Origin: JBGMEA01 sp041447245
GTDB taxonomy: Bacteria; Bacillota; Clostridia; Eubacteriales; Anaerofustaceae
Direction of reading: 5' to 3'
Assembly (NCBI GenBank): GCA_041447245.1
Contig: JBGMEA010000019.1
Coordinates: 1-64,000, forward strand
DNA length: 64,000 bases
Part shown: one piece after another, positions 44,645 to 53,200 of the stretch
Layout of the letters: each line of letters starts with the position of its first letter
Numbering within the stretch: position 1 is the first letter of the stretch
Notes under the pieces: model-generated
Told to the model about the DNA's origin: nothing
What the model saw: the letters and a program-made list of their open reading frames with translations, nothing else
Database searches by the model: none
Made by a program: the position numbers and the translations under genes

Positions 44645-46030
44645 TCACCGTCCGAATAATGCAATCAGTCGCTGCCAGAATGTGGCAGGCACATCCGACA
44701 CTTCTTCCCCGCTTTCCTGTTGGGCGACGGAGACTGACGGCGTTTTCAAAAGGAACGTGACGCTTTCGGCACTGTTTTTGTCCGAAGCAAACGAAGACGG
44801 AACATCACCCTGCGGGAAGTAACGTTGCAGCAGTGAACTGATCTGCCCGTCGATCTGCGCACTGAATGCCGCAGTCTGGGCATCCATGGCTGACAGCGCC
44901 GACGAAAGTCCCGCAATGCCTTTGTCAATCTGCTGATATGCGGCAGCAAGCTTTGCCGCGCTTTGCGAGACTGCCTGTATCCCTGCATCATACTCCCCAT
45001 AATTGCCGTACAGTTCCGTCATCCCATCGCTTGCCGCATGAATGGCACCGTTCTGCCCGATGTAAGCGGCGGCAAGTGCCTGCACCTGCGGATTCGGGTC
45101 GGAGAGCAGGCTCTGTGCATTGGTAAGCTGTGCGTCCGACTGTTCAGACAGCGCAGTCAGTCCGGATGATGCCTGTTGCAATGCATTTGATAGTTGTCCC
45201 GATGCGGATGCGTTTTGCGTCAGCGCATTTTGCAATGATGCGAGGCTCTGAGCAAATTTTGTCGAAGATGCACTCAGTGCCGCCGATGTTTCGTGCAAAG
45301 CGGCAATCGTATCCGCCAGTTGATTCATCTGATCGGTGAGCCCCGATATCTCATCCGCATCGATTCCCATATCGCTCATCTTGACAGCTCTGAATTGGAT
45401 CGATCCCATTTCGAAATCGGTGACATCCGCACTCAGTGCATAGGTCTCCTGAGAGTTCTGCATATGTGTGAAAGAGACATTCTGTGTTTTACCGACCACG
45501 GCAATTGTTGCCTGATCGCCGGTTAAGTTTGTGCATCGATCCGCATCCAGAGAATAGCTGATTTGCATAAGATAATTCTCAAAAAATCCGGCATAAGCTT
45601 CCTCTCCTTCCGACACGGAAATACGGATTTCAAGCTTCCCGCTTTTCCCCGCCAGATCCTGCGCGGAAATTTCGTTCCCGTCAAGCAGATAGACGATTCC
45701 AATGTCCCAGGGAATGGCTGTATCCGCACAGTTTCCCTGATAATAGAACGGGCTCTTCGAAACAGTGAATGTCACACTCTCTCCGTTTTGATTCAAAGCC
45801 TCCGTTCCCGACAGATTTTTCACTTCGGAATAATTTCCGTAATCCGTCACTTCCGTTCCGGTCGGCGCATCAAATGCGTTCACGACGTACAGCGCGCTGA
45901 CCGAACCGTCCGAGTTCAGATTGCCGTATACTGTTTCGGTCTTGCTCACACCGCTTTCGGATGCCGCCACCGGTATTGCTGCGAACAGGATCAACAGACA
46001 GACCAAGATCGACGTTATTTTTCTCTTCAT
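44645..46030 (-). CDS. Secreted helical protein paired with the MMPL exporter (YhgE/Pip-like heptad region)
   Basis: The 461-residue protein has a signal peptide (1-23), a beta-rich part (about 30-215) and a long helical part (about 225-400) rich in Ala, Ser, Leu and Gln with heptad-like repeats (e.g. LASLQNALTQNASASGQL), then a short tail ending in a weak hydrophobic stretch. The helical part is like the outside domain of YhgE/Pip and ESX-like exporter partners. It lies two bases after the MMPL gene, suggesting a joint export or membrane-remodelling complex. Exact function unknown. Confidence 0.75.
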   Translation of the reverse strand: MKRKITSILVCLLILFAAIPVAASESGVSKTETVYGNLNSDGSVSALYVVNAFDAPTGTEVTDYGNYSEVKNLSGTEALNQNGESVTFTVSKSPFYYQGNCADTAIPWDIGIVYLLDGNEISAQDLAGKSGKLEIRISVSEGEEAYAGFFENYLMQISYSLDADRCTNLTGDQATIAVVGKTQNVSFTHMQNSQETYALSADVTDFEMGSIQFRAVKMSDMGIDADEISGLTDQMNQLADTIAALHETSAALSASSTKFAQSLASLQNALTQNASASGQLSNALQQASSGLTALSEQSDAQLTNAQSLLSDPNPQVQALAAAYIGQNGAIHAASDGMTELYGNYGEYDAGIQAVSQSAAKLAAAYQQIDKGIAGLSSALSAMDAQTAAFSAQIDGQISSLLQRYFPQGDVPSSFASDKNSAESVTFLLKTPSVSVAQQESGEEVSDVPATFWQRLIALFGR

Positions 46031-46031
46031 T

Positions 46032-48098
46032 TTATACCTCCGTAAATCCGGAATTTTTTGTGGTTTTCGCGATGATCCGATCGCACAGCACCATCAGATT
46101 CGGCAGGAAGATCATCACCATCACAGCAGAAAGAACTGCGCCGCGGCCGATCAGCTGTCCGAGCTGAGCGATGGTTGCATCGCTTGATATCAAAAAGATT
46201 ACGGTTCCGGCCGTCATAAGGATCGTGGCGGAAGTCAAAATCGAGCCGAATGTCTCGGAAACCGCTTGCAGTGCCGCTTCTTTTTTTCCATAAATCTTAC
46301 GCTTTTCCAAATATCTCCCCGCGTATAATATCGCATAGTCCACCGTCGCACCGAGCTGCACCGCACTGATAATCATATAACCGATGTAAATCATCGGAGA
46401 GCCGTTGAAATACGGGATGCTCAGATTAATCCAGATCGACAATTCAATGGCACACAACAGCATCAGCGGCAAAGCAAGAGATCGAAACGTCAGCAGAATT
46501 ACCATGCCGATCGCTGCGACTGAAATGAGTGTGACAACTCGATTATCGGCGGTCACGACCTGTTTCATGTCATAAATATTTGCACTGCTTCCGGAAAGAT
46601 AATAACTGTCGGGATATTGCTCCTGTGAGACGGATCTGATTTGCTCTACAAGAGAAAATGCTTCGTCCCCTTCACTTTCACAATTCATTTCGATGACAAA
46701 ACGGCTGTATCCTCCCGAACGGAATTTACTGAGCTTTTCGGGTGCAACGCTTTCCTGCGGAATTTCCGTGCCGATTGTCGTAACATACGATGCCACATCG
46801 GTCACGCCCGTCAGATCGAGTATCTGATCGGCCAGCTCTGTTTCTTTTTGATCATCACCCGAAGGCACCATCAGAATCAATTGATTGTTTCTTCCGAACA
46901 AATCGGCAATCAACCGATCATCCCGACCGATCTGAGATTCGGCATCGTTCGTCACGGCGCTTGAGCCGTAAATGAAGCTGTTTTGCCGCTGCGCCAGATA
47001 AGCAGGCACGATCAGAAGAAAGGCTGCTATTACGATGAGAGTGCCCGCACGAAGTATCAATTTCCCGAGTGTTTCAAACCGAGGAAGAAACGAACGGTGT
47101 CTTGTTTTTTCAATCAGCCCGCTCATCATGCTCGCAAGCACAGGCAGAAGGAACATCACGGACAACAGACTGAAGATGACCCCTTTTGCCAACACGATTC
47201 CCATATCGGGACCGATCAGAAACCGCATGAAAATCAATGCGGCGAACCCGAGCACCGTCGTCATCCCGCTGGAAAGAATCGTAGAATAAGACCGCTTCAT
47301 CGCAGCAAGCATCGCCTCTCTCGGAGGCATCCCCTCGTCTCGGAAATCCGCAAATGCATGCAGCAGAAAAATCGAGTAATCCATTGAGACAGCCAACTGC
47401 AAGATCGCCGCCGTCGTCTGTGTAACAAAAGAAACGCTGTCGAGCAAGGCGTTTGTTCCTGTATTGATGAGAATCGATATCCCGATCACAAAAAGAAACA
47501 GAAACGGTTCGACCCATGATCGCGTGGCAATCAGCATGATGATCAGCACAATGGGGATAATGATCATCATCATTTCACCCAATTCCTTGCCCGTGCTCTG
47601 CTTCGCCGCAGAATTGTTCACCGCGCCGCCAGCCATTGCCCCGTCGGTTCCGATGATCGTTCGGATATCCGCAAGCGCCTGCGTTGTATTCTTCCCGCTG
47701 GAATCATCATCAAACTGCACGGCAAACAAGGCGTATCCGTCTTGATACCATGCATCGAGCGTATCGGGATCAAGATAGGATTCCGGTTGATTGATGCTGA
47801 CCACATCATCCAGCCACTTCACATTGTCCACATATTCCACATTTTGTATCTGGGCTTTCAGTTCCAGCGCCTGTGCAAAAGACTCCACCGGCACAGCTAC
47901 TTTCGTCGCACCTTCCGAAATATCTCCGAAGACGCTTTCGATCATCTCCAGACTGACGGTCGATGGACTGTCTTTCGGCAGATAATCCATTAAGTTATAA
48001 TCAATTTTCAGAAATTGTATAAGGAATAAACCGATCCCTGCCGCGAGTGCAAACAGAAAGATAATCAGCTTTTTATGCCGCAAGATTTTTTCGTTCAT
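46032..48098 (-). CDS. MMPL/RND-family membrane exporter
   Basis: From the ATG at 48098 (GAAGGGA upstream) the protein has 688 residues. It has the two-fold RND plan: one helix plus an outside loop (about 35-190) and a bundle of helices, twice. The membrane core holds SMDYSIFLLHAFADFR and GATVDYAILYAGRY, the Asp-Tyr pairs used in proton coupling. Members export lipids, peptides or drugs. First gene of the operon with the secreted helical protein, response regulator and kinase. Confidence 0.93.
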   Translation of the reverse strand: MNEKILRHKKLIIFLFALAAGIGLFLIQFLKIDYNLMDYLPKDSPSTVSLEMIESVFGDISEGATKVAVPVESFAQALELKAQIQNVEYVDNVKWLDDVVSINQPESYLDPDTLDAWYQDGYALFAVQFDDDSSGKNTTQALADIRTIIGTDGAMAGGAVNNSAAKQSTGKELGEMMMIIIPIVLIIMLIATRSWVEPFLFLFVIGISILINTGTNALLDSVSFVTQTTAAILQLAVSMDYSIFLLHAFADFRDEGMPPREAMLAAMKRSYSTILSSGMTTVLGFAALIFMRFLIGPDMGIVLAKGVIFSLLSVMFLLPVLASMMSGLIEKTRHRSFLPRFETLGKLILRAGTLIVIAAFLLIVPAYLAQRQNSFIYGSSAVTNDAESQIGRDDRLIADLFGRNNQLILMVPSGDDQKETELADQILDLTGVTDVASYVTTIGTEIPQESVAPEKLSKFRSGGYSRFVIEMNCESEGDEAFSLVEQIRSVSQEQYPDSYYLSGSSANIYDMKQVVTADNRVVTLISVAAIGMVILLTFRSLALPLMLLCAIELSIWINLSIPYFNGSPMIYIGYMIISAVQLGATVDYAILYAGRYLEKRKIYGKKEAALQAVSETFGSILTSATILMTAGTVIFLISSDATIAQLGQLIGRGAVLSAVMVMIFLPNLMVLCDRIIAKTTKNSGFTEV

Positions 48099-48184
48099 AT
48101 TCATTCCCTTCCCGATCATTTCAATATCATCCTATCAAAAAAAAATGATCGGTTCATCGGGAAAAAATTAAGAAAAATTAACGC

Positions 48185-48213
48185 AAAAAATCCCGGAAAA
48201 TCCGGGATTTTTT
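48185..48213 (-). terminator. Terminator of the alpha/beta-hydrolase gene
   Basis: Hairpin with arms ending TCCCGG/CCGGGA and flanking A and T runs, at the stop codon of the gene ending at 48212. Confidence 0.85.
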
Positions 48214-48934
48214 ATCTCATTTCATAACAATCATGTAACGTCCGGATCAGAAACCGGGGATAATATACCCCGACCTCGTCATGGTCAATATATTCGGGAA
48301 CGTCTGTCTGGTAGCAAATTCCGCAACGCTCCAATTGCTCTATCAGCGGAAGGTAATGCTGATCGTAATGATAGTCTCCCCTTCCCATATGCAAAAAAAG
48401 CTTCGGGACGGTGGATGCTGACGCAACCGCATCGAAAAGCAGTGCATTCAGAAATGAAATATCCTCTTCACTGCACCCTCCGGCGATCAGCCTTGCCGTC
48501 TCCGGATGATATTCTGCCAGATAATTGCCGAGCAGGCTCTGGAATCCACCGCTGACTGCAGCACAGAATCCATATCGAAACGCAAAATACAATGCGGCAT
48601 ATCCGCCTTTGCTCGACCCGCCCGCAATGATATGGTCTGAATCGATACCCCGCTCCGATGAGATGCTTCGGATCAAATCAATGGTGTTTTTCTCGACAAA
48701 AAAATCGCGGTTTTCGCCGAGATAATAGCAGCCGTTTCCGCCGTAATCGTCCAGAATGAATAATTGGTTGATCTTTACGTTTTCCAGTGCATTCAGGTAA
48801 TTGTAGCGGGGCGGCTGACCCTGTCTCGAATATGCCGAAAACACAACCAGCAAATACGGACTTTCGGTGCATTCACGAAAGAAATAGCGGATGGGTGGAG
48901 TGGTACCAAAAACATCATCACCGGGAAACGGCAT
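48212..48934 (-). CDS. Alpha/beta-hydrolase fold protein (XcbB/CpsF-like)
   Basis: The 240-residue protein has the nucleophile elbow GGSSKGGYAA and blocks LLVVFSAYSRQG, RYNYLNAL and FILDDYGGNGCYYLGENRDF that recall the XcbB/CpsF capsule family. A His near the end (YIDHDEVG) may complete the triad. No signal peptide, so cytoplasmic. GAAAGGG lies upstream of the ATG. Its true substrate is unknown. Confidence 0.78.
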   Translation of the reverse strand: MPFPGDDVFGTTPPIRYFFRECTESPYLLVVFSAYSRQGQPPRYNYLNALENVKINQLFILDDYGGNGCYYLGENRDFFVEKNTIDLIRSISSERGIDSDHIIAGGSSKGGYAALYFAFRYGFCAAVSGGFQSLLGNYLAEYHPETARLIAGGCSEEDISFLNALLFDAVASASTVPKLFLHMGRGDYHYDQHYLPLIEQLERCGICYQTDVPEYIDHDEVGVYYPRFLIRTLHDCYEMR

Positions 48935-48967
48935 GTTGACCCTTTCAAATGTTCAAGCGGGAGAATA

Positions 48968-50107
48968 TCATTCCGACGTCGATTGAACTTTCTTCTTTCT
49001 TTTTTCTTCATACATTTTATCGTCGATCAGCTTCAGAAACATATCCGCAGACATGCCTGCCGCCACATCGAATATCCCTTTTCCGACGCTCAGTTCGATC
49101 CGAAAAGGAAAATGGTTTTCATTGTTGTAACGTTCCATCCTGCGATTGAGACGATCAATTGTTTTATCGATATCATGCATTTGATCAATAACCAGAATAA
49201 CGGCGAATTCATCTCCTCCGTATCGGGAAACAAAGTCGTCTTTCCGAAAACTTCCTTTGAGTATCAATCCGACTTCATGCAGTGCCTGGTCTCCGAACTT
49301 ATGCCCGTACACGTCATTGATAATTTTAAAATCATCCAAATCGATCATAATCCCGCCGATCAGCTTACCTTGAACGGGATGCTCGACGAGATAGTTCAGG
49401 TATCGATCCATCTGCATGCGGTTATATAATCCGGTCAGATGATCGGTATGCATTTGCGTATTTTGGATATTGATATACACCATCAGCACGCCGAATGTGA
49501 CACTGGTCCAGATGGTGGTAATGCCGTATATCATGGTCTGGATCAAACCGCCGATAAACGGAATCACGGCAAACAGCAGCAAAGAATTGCATTCCTGTTT
49601 GGAAAATTGTTTCCTGTTGCGAAAAATTCTGACTGCCGCATAAATCAGATAAAAAAAGCAAATCACCGATGACAAGAGAAACCAATCACCGCGGTGATAG
49701 ACATTCGAGGCGTCGATCACAAACAGCACATTGTGAAACAGACTGATCACCGAACATATCCAGGATATCAGCGCAGGAATCAGCAATGCAGGCAGTTTTT
49801 TCCGCAAAGCAGTTTCGTTCTGCAAAATCAGCGCTTCCACATACAATGCCCAAAAAAAACTCGGCAATGGGTTGATCAGGTAATAAATCAAAGTTACGCT
49901 ACGATTGATTTGCAGCGCCCCGAAAAAGGTTTGACCATCGACAAGAACCATTCCGATATCGAAAATCAGCATCATCATCGTTGCAAAAATCAGATACAGA
50001 AATATCCGACGGTCGCAGCATTTCCGATCGGGAGTGAATCCGAGATGTACACCGATCAGCACCAGAATGAAAAAAGAAAAAACATCCACAAAAATATAAT
50101 TAAACAA
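48968..50107 (-). CDS. Membrane diguanylate cyclase (seven-helix sensor + GGDEF)
   Basis: The 379-residue protein has about seven membrane segments (1-215) and a GGDEF domain with RYGGDEF and an RKDD inhibitory site. A motif NVYHRG in an outside loop is shared with the cyclase at 58818-59969. The start is TTG at 50107 with GGAGG upstream. It makes c-di-GMP in response to an unknown membrane signal, next to the giant surface protein. Confidence 0.92.
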   Translation of the reverse strand: MFNYIFVDVFSFFILVLIGVHLGFTPDRKCCDRRIFLYLIFATMMMLIFDIGMVLVDGQTFFGALQINRSVTLIYYLINPLPSFFWALYVEALILQNETALRKKLPALLIPALISWICSVISLFHNVLFVIDASNVYHRGDWFLLSSVICFFYLIYAAVRIFRNRKQFSKQECNSLLLFAVIPFIGGLIQTMIYGITTIWTSVTFGVLMVYINIQNTQMHTDHLTGLYNRMQMDRYLNYLVEHPVQGKLIGGIMIDLDDFKIINDVYGHKFGDQALHEVGLILKGSFRKDDFVSRYGGDEFAVILVIDQMHDIDKTIDRLNRRMERYNNENHFPFRIELSVGKGIFDVAAGMSADMFLKLIDDKMYEEKRKKKVQSTSE

Positions 50108-50247
50108 TCAATGCCTCCGACATTAATCGAAAGATATACTGCTTTGCGTGCAGTCAATGAACGTTTGATCCATTACCGCGCACCAACATTTTAGCACGTT
50201 TGCATAGAATGAACAACGGCGTTTCGCTACATTCCGAATGCAGTCCA

Positions 50248-50281
50248 AATAAATAAAGCAGGTTACCCTGCTTTATTTATT
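50248..50281 (-). terminator. Terminator of the giant surface-protein gene
   Basis: Perfect 15-base arms (50248-50262, 50267-50281) with core GCAGG/CCTGC and loop TTAC, just past the stop at 50284. Confidence 0.93.
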
Positions 50282-50283
50282 CG

Positions 50284-53200
50284 TTATTTGGAAAGATTCT
50301 TTTTTCTGATCGTTACAAAAAGTAAAAGCAATATTACTGCTGCCGCAGAAATGATGATGATGTATTTCCCCGCCCCCTGTATCCATGTTCGGTCATTTGC
50401 CGCAGCGGCCTGATTCACGGGCTGAGAGACCTGAGCAACAGCATAATAGCTGAAGTGGTTCGTTTGAAATACCAAATAGTCACCGACAACGCTCGCATTC
50501 ATATCCGCAATCATTCCGCTGTCCGGATCATACCAGAATACGTGCAGATCTCCGTCAAATCCTTCCGGAATCGGAATCTTCACCTGAATTGTTCCGGCAA
50601 AGGAAGTAATCTTGTTGCCGTTCTGATCAAGCAGGACAATATCGCTGATCACCAGTGCATTGATATTTCCGTACGTTCCATCCTCCTGAAGTGCGTTCAG
50701 TGCTCCGGTTGTGATGCTGTTTGAGGTACTTTGCAATGCAACCGAAGCAGTCATGGAAGTCACGCCCTCAGGCAGTTGTGCCGATGTCAGATCCAGAATG
50801 ACACCGCTCGCCTCATCGGTGATCGAATCGGGAATTGCAGCAGGAGGTATTTGATCTCCCTCCTGTTGTGATCCGGAAGAAGCGGAACTTTTGACCGTAA
50901 CGGAAAGATTCGCGCTCGTATCGCTGTAAGCGCCGATGCTTACGGTAATCGGTGTGGCGTTATAGGATGTTGTCAGCACCGTGCCGTTGGCAGGAGTTAC
51001 CGAGATGCCTTTGGAAGCGAACAGATCATACGTGATTCCGTGAACCGTGGAACCGTCGTTGTAACTGAGCGCCACTTTCATCCCGGACAGATTCAGGGTC
51101 TGCGCCGCATAATAGGTCAAATCGGACGGGTCGGATTCGATATTGATACCGACAACGATTTTGGCGGTTATGCTTAATGTTGATGAGGTTGCGTCGGTCT
51201 GTCCGTCACAGCTCAGAGTAACGGGTAATGCATTCTGGGAAAGGCTGAGGGCAGCGCCTGCTGTCGGCACCGCTGTAATTCCTTTGGCAGCAAACTGATC
51301 GGGAGTAATGCCGGCTGCGGTGCTTGAGTCATTGTAGGTAAGCGTCACCGTCATCCCGCTCAAGTTCAAAGGCTGCCCTTCAATGTAGTTCATATTGCTC
51401 GGTTCGGCTGTAATGGTGAGCGATGTCGCGACTTTCTGTGTCACATTCAATGTTGCGGTCGTTGTATCGCTGAAGCTGTTGCAGCTCACCGTAATGCTCG
51501 TTCCGTCATCGCCGACTGACAATCCTCCGCTCGTGCTCGGAAGGGTCGTAATCCCGTAGGATGCGAAGTCTGCCGGGACAATTCCGGTTTCAGTAGATGC
51601 ATCATTGTAAGTAAGAGTTACCGTCATTCCGTCCAGATTTAACGTATCTCCGGAATAGTAGCTCATGTTCGTGGGATCTGCGGTAACGCTTACGCCGCTG
51701 ACCGCTTTTGCGACCACCGCCATTGCGGAAGTGGTATCGGTTATGCTGTTGCAGCTGATGGTGATGCTGCTTGCGTTATCGGATAAACTCAACGCTGTTC
51801 CGGAAGACGGACTTGCGGTAATGAAGTAAGTGCTGAAATCCGTTTCCGTCAACCCGGTCACGGTTGACGCATCGTTGTAAGTCAGCGTCACCGTCAATCC
51901 GCTCAGATCAAGGGTTTGTCCTTCCACATAATTCAGCTTGGAAGGATCGGACGTAATGTCCACTCCGCTCACTGCTTTTGCGACAACACTCAGATTGGTA
52001 TCGGTGGTGTCCGATTGAGAATTGCATGTTACCGTAATTCCAACTCCGTTTTCAATCATTGTCAGAGTTGCTCCGTTTATGGGAGATGCGGTGATCAAGT
52101 ATGCCGCAAATTGATCCGGGGTAACTCCCGTTAATGCGGAGGAATCATTGTAAGACAGAGTCACGGTCATCCCGCTCAGATCAAGCGCCTGCCCCGCCAC
52201 ATAATTCATATCGGTCGGATTCGCAGTGATTTCGATCTGCGTCACACTCAAAGCGGTGATCGCCAAAGTACCGGTTGTGGAATCGCTCAACGAGTTGCAG
52301 GTAACGGTAATTGCCTGTCCGTCATTCGCCATGCTCAACATGCTTTCTTCGGAAGGTGATGCAGAAATTCCGTTCGCCGCAAACAGATCCGATGTAATAT
52401 CCGTCAGAGAGGTGCTGTCATTATAAGTCAGTTTAACCTTCATGCCGCTCAGATTAAGCGCATGATTTTCATAGTAAGTAAAATTGGTGGGTTCCGCCGT
52501 AATCTCAATAGCCGTTACTTCTTTGTTGACAACCGTCAGAAGAGAAGTCGAGGCAGTATAACTGTTGCAGCTCAATTGTATTGAAGTGCTGTTGTGAAGC
52601 AATGAAACGATTGTACCGGAAGCAGGACTTGCCGTAATAGAATATGTATCGAACTCTGTTGGAAGAATATCGGAAACAGTTGATCCGTCATTATACTCCA
52701 GTTGAACAACCATACCCGCATAGTCAAGACTTTCTCCCACGACATAACTCAATTTCGTCGGGTTGCTTGTCACGCTGATCCCGCTGACCGCTTTGGCTAC
52801 GACGTTCAGAGTATCCGTCGTGGTATCGCTCAGAGAATTGCAGGTTACCGTAATACCGCTTCCGTTGTCCGCCAGAACCAAACCCGTACCATTGGCAGGA
52901 CTTGCAGTGATGCCGTTTGATGCGAACTGGCTCGGCGTGATTCCCGTCAAAGTCGAGGAATCATTATAGCTCAGGGTTACGGTCATCCCGCTCAGATCAA
53001 GAGATTGCCCAACCACATAACTCATCTTGGTCGGATCCGCTGTTACTTCGATTCCGGTCACAGCTTTTGCAATAACACTCAAAGACGCGCTTGTTGTATC
53101 GCTCAGAGAATTGCAGCTCACTGTAATATAACTGCCGTTGTTTGTGTCCACGCTCAGTTCGGTACCGTGCGCAGGAGATGCTGTAATGTTGTATAAACCA

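Noticed and set aside
50284..50400. Sortase (LPXTG) anchor in the giant surface protein
   Set aside because: No LPXTG-like motif precedes the last membrane helix.
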